NCBI RefSeq assembly: GCF_000828055.2
Contig: NZ_CP010523.2
Coordinates: forward strand, 2,976,001-3,040,000
Direction of reading: 5' to 3'
Source: Klebsiella variicola
GTDB lineage: Bacteria; Pseudomonadota; Gammaproteobacteria; Enterobacterales; Enterobacteriaceae
DNA: 64,000 nucleotides
Shown here in pieces: positions 55,545 to 64,000 of the stretch (positions within the stretch are counted from its first letter, which is position 1; every line of letters starts with the position of its first letter). The notes beneath the pieces are model-generated. The model searched no databases. It saw nothing but the letters and a program-made list of their open reading frames with translations, and was not told the origin of the DNA. The translations under genes and the position numbers were made by a program.

Positions 55545-56300
55545 ATGACTAAGATTGCACTTATTACCGGCGCCAACCGCGGCCTTGGCCGTCAGACTGC
55601 ACTGGATATCGCCCGCCAGGGTGGGGATGTCATCGTCACCTGCCGCGGCAATCTCGAACAGGCGGAAGAGGTGGTCGCCGACATCCGCGCCCTGGGGCGC
55701 AAGGCCATCGCCCTGCCGCTGGATATGGCGCAAACCGCCAGCTTCCCGGCCTTCGCCGACAGCCTCGGCAGCGCGCTGGCCAGCGTCTGGGGGCGGGCCA
55801 CTTTCGACCACCTGATCAATAACGCAGGGCACGGCGAATTCGCCCCGCTGGCCGAAACGCGCGAAGCGCAGTTCGACGGGCTGTTTAACGTCCACGTTAA
55901 GGGGGTATTTTTCCTCGTACAAACCCTGCTGCCGCTGCTGGCAGACGGCGGACGGATCGTTAACTTCTCCTCCGGGCTGACCCGCGTCTCCTATCCTGGC
56001 TTCTCCGCCTACGCTGCGGCCAAAGCGGCCGTGGAGATGCTGAGCGTGTACATGGCCCGCGAGCTGGGCGGGCGCGGCATCACCGTCAATACCATCGCCC
56101 CCGGGGCTATCGCCACCGATTTTGGCGGCGGGCTGGTGCGGGACGACGCGGGGGTTAACGCGCAGTTTGCCGCCATGACGGCGCTGGGACGGGTGGGCGT
56201 TCCTGAGGATATTGGGCCAATGATCGCCAGCCTGCTGCGCGACGATAACCGCTGGGTGACCGCCCAGCGGATCGAGGTGTCGGGCGGACAAACCATCTGA
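55545..56300 (+). CDS. SDR-family oxidoreductase
   Basis: A 251-residue classical short-chain dehydrogenase: cofactor motif TGANRGLG (residues 7-14), NNAGHG, and the active-site YAAAK (after SSGLTRVSYPGFSA). GAGAGGA is the ribosome binding site. It is divergent from the AraC regulator and converges on bdcR with 4 bp between stops. Substrate unknown. Confidence 0.9.
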   Translation: MTKIALITGANRGLGRQTALDIARQGGDVIVTCRGNLEQAEEVVADIRALGRKAIALPLDMAQTASFPAFADSLGSALASVWGRATFDHLINNAGHGEFAPLAETREAQFDGLFNVHVKGVFFLVQTLLPLLADGGRIVNFSSGLTRVSYPGFSAYAAAKAAVEMLSVYMARELGGRGITVNTIAPGAIATDFGGGLVRDDAGVNAQFAAMTALGRVGVPEDIGPMIASLLRDDNRWVTAQRIEVSGGQTI

Positions 56301-56304
56301 CGAC

Positions 56305-56898
56305 TCAGGCTGGCAGGATGTGCTCCAGCGCCAGGCCTGCCAGCCGCACGGTCTCCAGGAGACGCGGCAGACTATCCCCTTCCCGCGCTTTCGCCGACAG
56401 GCCAAGCATCAGCGTATCCATATAGTCAGTCACCCGCAGCGCGTCCTGCGGGCGATGGCGGGCGATATACTGCTGGATTTTGGCTCTTGCCGCGGCATGC
56501 CATTCGCCAGCCGCCCCTCGGGCGTCGGCATCCTGGCAATGTACCCCCTCCAGCACCAGACAGCCGGCGGCGGCCGGATCGGCCACATAGCGGCGAGCCG
56601 CCTCCTGCAGCACGGCGATGAGCGACGCCGCCACCGGCTGGTCGTCTCGCAGCAGGGCGTCGATGGGAATGGCCCCGGTCTGGCTGTAGCGCTGCAGGAC
56701 GCGGGTATACAGCCCGAGCTTGCTGCCGAAAGCGGCATAAAAACTCGGGGGATTGATACCGAAAGCCTGGGTCAGATCAGCCACGCTCACCGCGTCATAG
56801 CCTCGCGCGTGAAAGAGGCGTTGCGCCGTTTCAATGGCCTGTTCCGCATCAAACTGGCGAGGACGTCCCGGAGTACGCCCTGATTTTGTAGTAGTCAC
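56305..56898 (-). CDS. bdcR: BdcR TetR-family repressor
   Basis: A 197-residue TetR regulator, the same length as E. coli BdcR and similar along GRPRQFDAEQAIETAQRLFHARGYDAVSVAD in outline and SFYAAFGSKLGLYTRVL. The start is GTG at 56898 with AAGGA 8 bases upstream; no ATG fits. Divergent from bdcA. In E. coli, BdcR represses bdcA. The operator candidate at 56933-56956 is in the shared 73-bp gap. Confidence 0.88.
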   Translation of the reverse strand: MTTTKSGRTPGRPRQFDAEQAIETAQRLFHARGYDAVSVADLTQAFGINPPSFYAAFGSKLGLYTRVLQRYSQTGAIPIDALLRDDQPVAASLIAVLQEAARRYVADPAAAGCLVLEGVHCQDADARGAAGEWHAAARAKIQQYIARHRPQDALRVTDYMDTLMLGLSAKAREGDSLPRLLETVRLAGLALEHILPA

Positions 56899-56932
56899 TA
56901 TATTAATCCTTGACAGCCTGTTTTGCCGCAGC

Positions 56933-56956
56933 ATATTGTAATCGTCACTACAATAT
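56933..56956. promoter_or_regulatory. Operator palindrome between bdcR and bdcA
   Basis: ATATTGTA (56933-56940) and TACAATAT (56949-56956) are perfect reverse complements around the 8-base spacer ATCGTCAC. It ends 15 bases before the bdcA start and is the likely BdcR binding site. A related half-site, TTGTAG, lies at 56886-56891 inside bdcR. Confidence 0.75.
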
Positions 56957-56971
56957 CATGAGGTACGGGAT

Positions 56972-57685
56972 ATGACAGCCTTTCACAACAAATCAGTGCT
57001 GGTTTTAGGCGGGAGTCGGGGAATTGGCGCGGCGATTGTCAGGCGTTTTGTCGCCGATGGCGCATCGGTGGTGTTTAGCTATTCCGGTTCGCCGGAAGCG
57101 GCCGAGCGGCTGGCGGCGGAGACCGGCAGCACGGCGGTGCAGGCGGATAGCGCCGATCGTGATGCGGTGATAAGCCTGGTCCGCGACAGCGGCCCGCTGG
57201 ACGTGTTAGTGGTCAATGCCGGGATCGCCATTTTCGGCGATGCCCTCGAGCAGGACAGCGATGCCATCGATCGCCTGTTCCGCATCAATATTCATGCCCC
57301 CTACCATGCCTCCGTGGAAGCGGCGCGCCGCATGCCGGAAGGCGGGCGCATTATTGTCATCGGTTCGGTCAATGGCGATCGCATGCCGGTGCCGGGAATG
57401 GCGGCCTATGCGGTCAGCAAATCGGCCCTGCAGGGGCTGGCGCGTGGCCTGGCGCGGGATTTTGGCCCGCGCGGCATCACGGTCAACGTCGTCCAGCCCG
57501 GCCCTGTTGATACCGACGCCAACCCGGAGAACGGTCCGATGAAAGAGCTGATGCACAGCTTTATGGCCATTAAGCGCCACGGCCGCCCGGAAGAGGTGGC
57601 GGGAATGGTGGCGTGGCTGGCCGGTCCGGAGGCGTCGTTTGTCACGGGCGCCATGCACACCATCGACGGCGCGTTTGGCGCCTGA
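56972..57685 (+). CDS. bdcA: BdcA SDR-family oxidoreductase / c-di-GMP-linked protein
   Basis: A 237-residue short-chain dehydrogenase, the same length as E. coli BdcA and nearly identical over LGGSRGIGAAIVRRF, NIHAPYHASVEAARRMPEGGRI, GSVNGDRMPVPGMAAYAVSKSALQG and the C-terminus EASFVTGAMHTIDGAFGA. BdcA promotes biofilm dispersal in E. coli and was reported to bind c-di-GMP. GAGG lies before the ATG. In E. coli, bdcAR is beside yjgI/yjgH at another locus; here it borders a type VI secretion cluster. Confidence 0.92.
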   Translation: MTAFHNKSVLVLGGSRGIGAAIVRRFVADGASVVFSYSGSPEAAERLAAETGSTAVQADSADRDAVISLVRDSGPLDVLVVNAGIAIFGDALEQDSDAIDRLFRINIHAPYHASVEAARRMPEGGRIIVIGSVNGDRMPVPGMAAYAVSKSALQGLARGLARDFGPRGITVNVVQPGPVDTDANPENGPMKELMHSFMAIKRHGRPEEVAGMVAWLAGPEASFVTGAMHTIDGAFGA

Positions 57686-57751
57686 TATCCCCGGGCGGCG
57701 ATGCGCGCTTTGCACCGCCGCCGCGGGAACGTCATCGCCTGTCAGGGATCT

Positions 57752-58246
57752 TCAGGCCAGGCTGTCGACCGCCATAAAAAAGCGATCTTCGGTAAGCATC
57801 AGCCGCGCTTGCGGGGACTGGTGCGCCTTGCGGATCATCCAGCCCTCCTCCGGGGCCAGGCTAAGATAAAACACCTCCCGGGAGCCCGTACCGCCGGGTG
57901 TCTCGAGACTCAGCGTCACGATCCCCTTTTCCACACCATCCAACAGCTGCTGCGGCACGATATTGACGCTGCGCTCGCCGTTTTGCAGGCGGATGGTCGG
58001 GATATCGTAGCGGCAGATACCGCTGTTGAGACTGTAGCCAAGAGTGCTCAGGTCGTGGAGGTGGCGGGTCGACATCACCACCTCGATACCGGTTCCATCA
58101 AACCACTGACTTACCTGCTGAGCCAGCGCCGCCATTTGCTGGCGAAACCTGGCGATATCCGCGGCGGCCGACCCGTCGAGGGCCGCTGTCCGCCGCGGAT
58201 TTTGCTGTTGCTGCAGTTTCTTAAAAAAACGTTCCCTCGCTGTCAC
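57752..58246 (-). CDS. T6SS-cluster protein of unknown function
   Basis: A 164-residue protein with no signal peptide or membrane segment. The GTG start at 58246 has GGGAG 6 bases upstream; the frame runs further but has no other start signal. It lies about 106 bp after tssJ on the same strand as the last gene of the cluster visible here. The sequence (for example STLGYSLNSGICRYDIPTIRL and REVFYLSLAPEEGW) does not show the gp25-like NTR motif of TssE, so I do not call it TssE. It may be an accessory or baseplate-associated component. Confidence 0.7.
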   Translation of the reverse strand: MTARERFFKKLQQQQNPRRTAALDGSAAADIARFRQQMAALAQQVSQWFDGTGIEVVMSTRHLHDLSTLGYSLNSGICRYDIPTIRLQNGERSVNIVPQQLLDGVEKGIVTLSLETPGGTGSREVFYLSLAPEEGWMIRKAHQSPQARLMLTEDRFFMAVDSLA

Positions 58247-58352
58247 GTTATCTCCCTGTACTGTGGTGAAGATGGTTATCGCCCGTTCGCTGGTTACGAA
58301 GATTGAGGGCGAACTGGCGCGATGGCCCCGCCGCAAATGTTTGTTTTCGACG

Positions 58353-58895
58353 TTACTTCGCCGCTTCAGGCCTGAGCCGTAGCTGGTTGCGTTCGGCAGT
58401 AAAAATGCGCGGCTTGTACGGATCCAATTCCTCACGCCCCAGCACCTGCTTCCAGGTATTTCTTTCGGTGTCCGGATGGCGGAACAGGCCGACAACCGCC
58501 ACGAACGTCGCCTCCGCTTCCAGCGGCATATTCAGACTGGCATCCCCTCCGGGACTGATCACCACATCGCGACTGGCGAGGAGATCGGCGGCGAGCAGAA
58601 TATCCCCCTCCTCCAGCAGCTGCTGGTAAACCAGCCGGTCAAAGGTCTGGCGATCTTTAAGCTGATAGATGCGCACCACCACCGGTTCAGAGAGCGAGTG
58701 ATTCTCTCTGGCATCGGTGTTGAGCGCTTCACGCGCGGTAAAGTCCAGATGCAGCGTAGTAATTTTCTTATAAAAAACGGCGTTGAAGGCATTTTTGGTC
58801 CCCTCCGAGACGCGCTGGGTGAGCCCGCACCCGCTCAGACAAAGCGCAAGCAGGGGCAGCAGGCAGGCGGTTTTAGTCAAACTTGTACGTAACAC
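58353..58895 (-). CDS. tssJ: TssJ outer-membrane lipoprotein of the T6SS
   Basis: A 180-residue TssJ/SciN-type lipoprotein that anchors the TssJLM membrane complex at the outer membrane. Lipobox LSGC (LALCLSGC) follows a hydrophobic signal. Domain features include LHLDFTAREALNTDARENHSLSEP in outline and VVRIYQLKDRQTF. The GTG start at 58895 has AAGGA 7 bases upstream and overlaps the tssG end by 23 bases; the frame to 59000 is otherwise antisense-free but lacks a signal. Confidence 0.92.
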   Translation of the reverse strand: MLRTSLTKTACLLPLLALCLSGCGLTQRVSEGTKNAFNAVFYKKITTLHLDFTAREALNTDARENHSLSEPVVVRIYQLKDRQTFDRLVYQQLLEEGDILLAADLLASRDVVISPGGDASLNMPLEAEATFVAVVGLFRHPDTERNTWKQVLGREELDPYKPRIFTAERNQLRLRPEAAK

Positions 58896-59958
58896 GTCGG
58901 TTTCCTTGTAGAAAGGTGGCAGGCTGCAGGCCCGTATAGGTACCCAGCTCGGTGGTAAAGGTCTGAGGAATATCGTCCTGACTCTCGCCCTCCCCCACAC
59001 CCAGCACGCCGTTCATACCGAGCCAGAACGGCTCGTCCCCCAGCGGCGGGGCAGCCAGCAGTCGGGTCGGCGCGGTCAGGGTGATGTTGGCCCGGAATCG
59101 CCAGCCGAGGTATACCCGCAGCAGGATGAGAAAGTCCCGAAACAGCGGGCCGTCAGGCTTCCAGCCCTGCGCCTCCGCGGGATTGTCGGTGGTAAGGGCG
59201 ACGAGGAGCTGGCTGCTGGCGTCCATCGCTTCGTCACCCAGCGGCGTGTTGCCGTCCAGTAAGAAGTCATCATCGCCGTAAAACCCCAGCGGCTGGCTGA
59301 TCGCCACCGGACGCAGACTGTACGGGCTCACCCTGACGGTGGTCTCCGGGGCCAGCAGGGTGACCAGCGCCTGGATCCCCTGCTGGGTTTGGCCAGGCTG
59401 CCGCAGCACGCCAGTTAGCGCCAGAAAGCGCGACGCCGGCGAAGCGATATGCTGCGTCGTGCCGGGGATGCCCAACCCCGCCAGGCCCAGCAGCGACTGC
59501 GAGAGACGATCGGTGCCGCCAGGCTCAAAGGTGGCGGGCCAGGAGTATTTCCGCCAGATGCGGTAAAACTGCGTCATGATCCGGTGGCTGAAGATATCCA
59601 GTAAGCCCTGCAGCGCTTCATGCCCTTCCCTGCGCTGGGCGATATCATCGAGATATGCCGTCGGGAGCGGCGAATCGACACCGTACAACCCCATAAAGGT
59701 GGTGCGAATGACCGGCGGCCTGCTGTCATCGGCCTCATCGTATTCCACGGCTTTCAGTTCGCTGGCGGGAAATCCCATTCCCGGATGCGGGTAAAAACGC
59801 ACCGGATCGTCAGTTGGATGGCTGGTTCCCCCCATCAGCGGTTGGCCGGGACGCCGCTTTTCCAGAAGCTGGCAGAAGCGGTAAAAATTGATCCGCGGCA
59901 GGTCGGCTTCCAGCCGCGGGTTCAGCCGGGAATGCGTCGGCTGTGCTTCTCTTCCCAT
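58873..59958 (-). CDS. tssG: TssG T6SS baseplate protein
   Basis: A 361-residue TssG (ImpH/VasB) protein that forms the baseplate wedge with TssF and TssE. Conserved elements are the N-terminal INFYRFCQLLEKRRPGQPLMG, VRFYPHPGMGFPASELKAVEY and LYGVDSPLPTAY. It overlaps tssF by 37 bases and tssJ by 23, typical of T6SS operons. GGAG precedes the ATG. Confidence 0.94.
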   Translation of the reverse strand: MGREAQPTHSRLNPRLEADLPRINFYRFCQLLEKRRPGQPLMGGTSHPTDDPVRFYPHPGMGFPASELKAVEYDEADDSRPPVIRTTFMGLYGVDSPLPTAYLDDIAQRREGHEALQGLLDIFSHRIMTQFYRIWRKYSWPATFEPGGTDRLSQSLLGLAGLGIPGTTQHIASPASRFLALTGVLRQPGQTQQGIQALVTLLAPETTVRVSPYSLRPVAISQPLGFYGDDDFLLDGNTPLGDEAMDASSQLLVALTTDNPAEAQGWKPDGPLFRDFLILLRVYLGWRFRANITLTAPTRLLAAPPLGDEPFWLGMNGVLGVGEGESQDDIPQTFTTELGTYTGLQPATFLQGNRRVTYKFD

Positions 59959-61676
59959 TCCAGTCGTTCTCCGGTTGGTTGCAGAATGATAATCAGGCGG
60001 TTGAACAAGTAGATGTCGGTGTAGAGCGCAAAGAAGCGGCTAAGCATCTCGCCAAACAGGCATATGTCGCCTCGTCCGGCAAAGCCGTGACTGTCGAGGG
60101 TGACTTCAATCTGCACGCCGCGCACCAGATGGCCCTGCGCAAAGCGCTCTGTTGCGCGGTGATTCACGTCGAGGATGGCTTCCAGACGCCGACGATTCAT
60201 CTCGCTGTCGGTCCATTCATACAGCGCCAGGGTGCCGCGCAGGACTTCAGCGTTGTCCATCAGGGAAAGAAAACTGCTGCCCAGATGGCTCAGCACCCGC
60301 CAGTGAAAGCGGTCCTGGGCCGGGGGATAGCACGGCAGCGTTGGTGCGCAGAGGTTACGCACCGCGACGCTGGCGGAAGTGGTTTTCATCACCGTATCGA
60401 GCACGGTGCTCTGCAGCGCGCGACGCGGCAGCTGGCCGTTGGTTCCGGTGAGGGTCAGCGACAGGCTTTCGTCTTCCGGTACGGTATGATTGTCGAAGGC
60501 TTCTCCGCCGACGATAAGCCAGGTGTTGTACAGCCCGGAGGGGCCACGGCGCACCCGGGTATGATAGTAATAGTCCGCCGCGTCATGACGCATCATGCCG
60601 CCTTTGTGGCGAAAACTTGAGAACGGCGCGTAAACCTGCTGGTGCGAGGAGATCACGGAATCGACGGTGTAAATTTCGGTGTGGCCGTCCTGCACGCGCA
60701 TCGGGCGCAGCGGGTATTCGGTCTGCAGGGAATTGATGGTCAGCGGATCGGACTCCAGCGGAAACAGGTTGATCACTGGCACGCAGTGCAGGCGCAGCTG
60801 CTTTTCGCTGAAGCGGAAGTCATGTTCCCAGCGTTCCGCCAGCACGACGTCGATTTCAAACCACGCCAGTCCGGCCGGAAAAGCCACCGTCTCCAGCCCG
60901 CGCAGATCGATGAACATGAACTTTTCGCGGAAGGTAAAATACTCCAGCAGCAGCTGGTAACCGCGAAAACTGCGGCCATCTTCAGGCCAGAGGCTGTCCT
61001 CCTCGCCAAATCCCAGCGCGCTGAAATACCCGTCCAGCGGCCTTCTGTCCACCTCATCGGACATGCGCAGCCACATCCGGGCCACATTGAGGGTAAAGGC
61101 CTCGTGCATGGCGCAGGCCAGCGGTGCATCGGCGTTGCAGTAGAGCGGGATATGACTGAGATCGACCCGGCTCCAGTCCGTCAGCTGGCTGCAGGTAAAG
61201 CGCAGCGTGATCACCGACCGGCCATCCGTATCGGTGGCCAGCCGGGCGTGCTCAAGAGATAACGGCTGCAGAGCGATCGCTTTGGTGGTGGTGTACCGGC
61301 AGCGCGTGCCCTTTTCACCGATCGGCCGGGAAAGCACTTCAAAGCCTTTGGCCATCGTCATCGGCTCTTTCATTTCCGGCCAGTCGGGGGTGAACTCCAC
61401 GACCGACATCGAGGGAATGGTACGTAAATAATGTGGCCACAGCAGACTGACCACGCCTTCGGTCAGCTCAGGCAGATCGTCATCGAGCTTCTCGCGCATG
61501 CGCCCCATCAGGAAGGCAAAACCTTCAAACAGGCGCTCGACAAAGGGGTCGCGGGCGCCCGCTTTGTCGAGATTGAGCATTGCCGCCTGCTCAGGATGAG
61601 CACGGGCAAACTCTTCACCCGCTTCCAGCAGGTAGCGCATTTCAGCGTCGTAATAACGCAGGGTTAAATCGTCCAT
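59922..61676 (-). CDS. tssF: TssF T6SS baseplate protein
   Basis: A 584-residue TssF (ImpG/VasA) wedge protein. The N-terminus is characteristic (LTLRYYDAEMRYLLEAGEEFARAHPEQA, then DPFVERLFEGFAFLMGR), as is the C-terminal GDICLFGEMLSRFFALY. It is 79 bp after tssA. No strong ribosome binding site is visible before the ATG. Confidence 0.95.
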   Translation of the reverse strand: MDDLTLRYYDAEMRYLLEAGEEFARAHPEQAAMLNLDKAGARDPFVERLFEGFAFLMGRMREKLDDDLPELTEGVVSLLWPHYLRTIPSMSVVEFTPDWPEMKEPMTMAKGFEVLSRPIGEKGTRCRYTTTKAIALQPLSLEHARLATDTDGRSVITLRFTCSQLTDWSRVDLSHIPLYCNADAPLACAMHEAFTLNVARMWLRMSDEVDRRPLDGYFSALGFGEEDSLWPEDGRSFRGYQLLLEYFTFREKFMFIDLRGLETVAFPAGLAWFEIDVVLAERWEHDFRFSEKQLRLHCVPVINLFPLESDPLTINSLQTEYPLRPMRVQDGHTEIYTVDSVISSHQQVYAPFSSFRHKGGMMRHDAADYYYHTRVRRGPSGLYNTWLIVGGEAFDNHTVPEDESLSLTLTGTNGQLPRRALQSTVLDTVMKTTSASVAVRNLCAPTLPCYPPAQDRFHWRVLSHLGSSFLSLMDNAEVLRGTLALYEWTDSEMNRRRLEAILDVNHRATERFAQGHLVRGVQIEVTLDSHGFAGRGDICLFGEMLSRFFALYTDIYLFNRLIIILQPTGERLEWEEKHSRRIPG

Positions 61677-61755
61677 AAATCACCAGAAGAAGTAATATCT
61701 TTCAGATATGCAGAGAACCGCAGGTGCAGGGAGTGCAATGTGAATGATGCGTGAA

Positions 61756-63348
61756 TTATGCGCACAGCACCGCAGCGCGAGCGGGATCCAGAGCGATAAG
61801 CCCGGCAAGCAATGACTCCATTTCTGGCAGCAAGCGATTTTTTTCTGCCTCACTGCGCCCGGCCTTGCCTCTGAGCAGCCGGAGTCGGCGGGCTTTGACC
61901 TCAAAGATAAGCTCCGGCTTCCATTGTTCGAGCGTCATTTCCCGGGCGCGGCTGTCGAGTTCCGCCAGCAGATGCAGCGCCATTTCATTTTTTCCGTACT
62001 GCTCGCTGACCCGCGCCATCAATAAGCGCATCAGCCACCGATTGCGGCTGGTGGTATAGCCCGGCTGCGCCTGTAACCAGTTCAGCGCCGACTCAATACC
62101 TTCATCGTCCGCGCGGGTGAGCACTTCTGGCTCCAGCGACAGCACCTCATCAGCGCTGGTCGCCGCCATTACCGGCTCATCTTGCCATCCGGCCATCTCA
62201 TCCAGAACACGCTCGTTAAGCCAGTTGAGCGTTACTTCATCGGCGAATGGCGTACCATCGTTAAACGCCAGGGTTTCCAGCCCCGGCAGACGAGCCAGCA
62301 GCCCTTTCATATCCCGGCACAGGATATCGGCACGTACACTGTCAGCATCCAGTTTCAGCAGCGCCTGCCAGGCGTACCACTGCACATCCAGCCACAGATG
62401 GTTGACGCCTTGCGCCAACAGCGTGTCCGTATGCTCCAGCAGTTCCGACCAGCTTTTCTGTAAATACAACCGCTTAAGATGGGCTTTACTCTCAGGCTTG
62501 GGAGGCAATAGCCGTGTCCGGCCGGAGGCATCCAGCGGCGGTAACTCCGTTAACGTATCCCAACGCACACTCTTCATCAGATGATGACCTGCCAGCCATC
62601 CGCCGGGACACTCACGCAGATATTTCGCCAACACCTTAGCCTGATCGAGCAAATCACGACCTGACGTGACGGTATGCATTACCGGCGCGGTGTCTGCATG
62701 TTGGGGTAGCAGATCGTGTTCTTCGCGGCTGGTCTGCGGCACCAGACTGTGGGCTCCGCCGCTTTGCACCAGGCGATTCTCCAGTATCTGATATAGCCCG
62801 GAAAGATCGGGGCGAGATGCTTCAGCCAATCCGGCAAAAGAGGCTTCCGTCAGCAATAACGCCCCGATAATGACCTGCATAGTGGTCATGTCGACTTCCG
62901 GATAAAGAGACAGACTGTCCGACATCCGGCGACTGCCAAGCCATTCCAGTGCCGATTTACAGCTACGTTCACGCTGGGGATGGAGCATAGCCCCAAACCG
63001 CTCAAGCATTGCCGCCAGCAGCGTAACGCCCTCCGCCAGACCGGTTTCGCCATCCCGCTGCAGACGCGCCCACACGTAAAAGGTGATCACGCGCAGATCC
63101 TTGCAGGTCTGAGTCAGCAGTTTTTCTGCCAGCTGGCAAATCAGCTCGGTATCGACACCGGAGATCTTATTGACCTCCTCGCGGATACGCTGAAAATCAT
63201 CGTCATAGCCCGGATCGCTCCCGGTGGGCTGGGTGTCACTGATTGGCGCAAGCCAGGACTGCCACTGCGCCTGGCGTGACCGGGCCTGCTGGCGCAGTAC
63301 GCTTTCATCCAACTGACTGGCGGCAACCAAATTTTGTAAAATACTCAT
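61756..63348 (-). CDS. tssA: TssA (ImpA_N/VasJ-type) T6SS sheath-assembly protein
   Basis: A 530-residue TssA-family protein. The ImpA N-terminal domain (WLAPISDTQPTGSDPGYDDDF) is followed by a long helical region and a C-terminal VasJ-like domain (ALNWLQAQPGYTTSRNRWLMRLLMARV). TssA proteins prime or cap polymerisation of the tail sheath. It overlaps the tssM stop by 4 bases (ATGA). Confidence 0.93.
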   Translation of the reverse strand: MSILQNLVAASQLDESVLRQQARSRQAQWQSWLAPISDTQPTGSDPGYDDDFQRIREEVNKISGVDTELICQLAEKLLTQTCKDLRVITFYVWARLQRDGETGLAEGVTLLAAMLERFGAMLHPQRERSCKSALEWLGSRRMSDSLSLYPEVDMTTMQVIIGALLLTEASFAGLAEASRPDLSGLYQILENRLVQSGGAHSLVPQTSREEHDLLPQHADTAPVMHTVTSGRDLLDQAKVLAKYLRECPGGWLAGHHLMKSVRWDTLTELPPLDASGRTRLLPPKPESKAHLKRLYLQKSWSELLEHTDTLLAQGVNHLWLDVQWYAWQALLKLDADSVRADILCRDMKGLLARLPGLETLAFNDGTPFADEVTLNWLNERVLDEMAGWQDEPVMAATSADEVLSLEPEVLTRADDEGIESALNWLQAQPGYTTSRNRWLMRLLMARVSEQYGKNEMALHLLAELDSRAREMTLEQWKPELIFEVKARRLRLLRGKAGRSEAEKNRLLPEMESLLAGLIALDPARAAVLCA

Positions 63349-64000
63349 AATTCCATCTCATCCATGTCACTATTCCCTACCCCCGTCGTCAGGGCCTGTG
63401 CGCTCTCAGCCGCATCGACACTAAAAATCTGATCCGGCAGGGTCAATCCGCGCAGCGCCAGAAGCGCCAGCGGGCCGCTCCCAAGCTGGGAGCGCAATAC
63501 CCACTGCAGGGTGCGGCCATCCGGAGCGGTGAAGCTCATCATCCACTGGCTGCGTTCGAGTTGCTGGCGTTTACCCTGCTCCAGCCAGCGAATAAAGCCC
63601 CAGGTACCGCTGTAGTCACCAAACAGACGCGTGCCCGCATTGACGGTGGTCCAGGTCAGCAGAGTGCCGGGTTTATACGTCTCCCCCGGCCAGCGGAAAG
63701 TCTGCCAGTCGGCAATCTGATTGAAATAGCGCAGCTTTTGGCCGTCTATCGTCAGCTGTGTCTCCACAACCTCCGGGGCAGGCCTGGCCTGTAACTCAAA
63801 GCTGATCCCCTGGCTGCCGTCGGTAAAAAGAATGTCGGACAGCTGGCTTAGCTGGTTGATGGCGCGCAGAAAGGCCGGATTAAAGACCAGGCCGTGGCTG
63901 TTGACCTTATCCGGCACCCACTGACTGCCTTCTTTATGCAGGACACCGTTCAGCTCCGTCGTGAGAAAACGTTCGATCCGCCCGCTGTCCTTGCGCACAA
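63345..64000 (-). CDS. tssM: TssM (IcmF/VasK) C-terminal part, cut by the window edge
   Basis: The last about 218 residues of an inner-membrane/periplasmic IcmF-type protein, here the C-terminal periplasmic domain (GLVFNPAFLRAINQLSQLSDILF, DWQTFRWPGETYKPGTLLTWTTV, WGFIRWLEQGK). It spans the envelope and contacts TssJ. The frame continues beyond the right end of the window, so the start and the rest of the cluster are not visible. Confidence 0.92.
   Translation of the reverse strand, partial: VRKDSGRIERFLTTELNGVLHKEGSQWVPDKVNSHGLVFNPAFLRAINQLSQLSDILFTDGSQGISFELQARPAPEVVETQLTIDGQKLRYFNQIADWQTFRWPGETYKPGTLLTWTTVNAGTRLFGDYSGTWGFIRWLEQGKRQQLERSQWMMSFTAPDGRTLQWVLRSQLGSGPLALLALRGLTLPDQIFSVDAAESAQALTTGVGNSDMDEMEL

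Noticed and set aside
57752-58246. Calling the T6SS-linked 164-residue protein TssE
   Set aside because: The gp25-like NTR motif and general TssE pattern are not present.

Overview
The window is chromosomal DNA of an enterobacterium, almost certainly Klebsiella (K. pneumoniae complex). The evidence is high GC, Klebsiella-like proteins throughout, and a backbone collinear with the E. coli K-12 zntB-to-paaZ segment: paaZ, tynA, feaB, feaR, ydbL, ynbE, ydbH, ldhA, hslJ, ydbJ, nifJ(ydbK), micC, ompN, uspF, ttcA, dbpA, fnrS, zntB. There is no Rac prophage at ttcA. I see no rRNA, tRNA, CRISPR array, insertion sequence or integrase.

Layout. (1) 1-4959: paaZ (phenylacetate catabolism) and tynA (periplasmic amine oxidase), separated by a 640-bp non-coding mosaic with a perfect inverted repeat, a REP-like unit and a terminator. 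(2) 4962-16840: a block of about 12 kb with 11 genes between tynA and feaB, which are neighbours in E. coli. A LysR regulator heads a leftward operon (FMO-type flavoprotein, RidA-like, DUF1028, M20 deacetylase, PhyH dioxygenase, MDR reductase). It is divergent from a rightward operon (fused ABC permease/ATPase, second PhyH dioxygenase, solute-binding protein, class II aldolase-like protein). A ketopantoate-reductase-like gene closes the block. This looks like an uptake and catabolic system for an unidentified amino-acid-like compound and is the best candidate here for an undescribed system. (3) 16965-35815: conserved core. It includes feaB/feaR, the YdbH-YnbE-YdbL envelope lipid-transport set, ldhA, hslJ, nifJ, the MicC sRNA beside ompN, uspF, ttcA, dbpA, the FnrS sRNA with an FNR box, and zntB. 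(4) 36093-39213: a DeoR regulator with a Gfo/Idh/MocA oxidoreductase, a small ORF and a membrane protein. (5) 39449-47672: an amino-acid module with an AroP-like permease, an Lrp-type regulator, a YitT-type membrane protein, a TyrB-like aminotransferase, a MetQNI-type ABC importer and another aminotransferase. (6) 47719-57685: five consecutive regulator/oxidoreductase pairs, mostly divergent, ending in bdcR/bdcA. Two of the intergenic spaces hold clear palindromic operators. (7) 57752-64000: the leftward end of a type VI secretion cluster (tssM C-terminus, tssA, tssF, tssG, tssJ and an unassigned 164-residue protein), cut by the window edge.

How the genes fit together. TynA oxidises aromatic amines in the periplasm, FeaB oxidises the resulting phenylacetaldehydes, FeaR activates both, and PaaZ works in the ring-cleavage route that consumes phenylacetate. 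The block inserted in the middle may extend this regulon or may be independent cargo. Gene identities come from remembered families and motifs read in the sequence; no database search was run. Start codons were revised where a Shine-Dalgarno sequence or a known family length argued for a different start.
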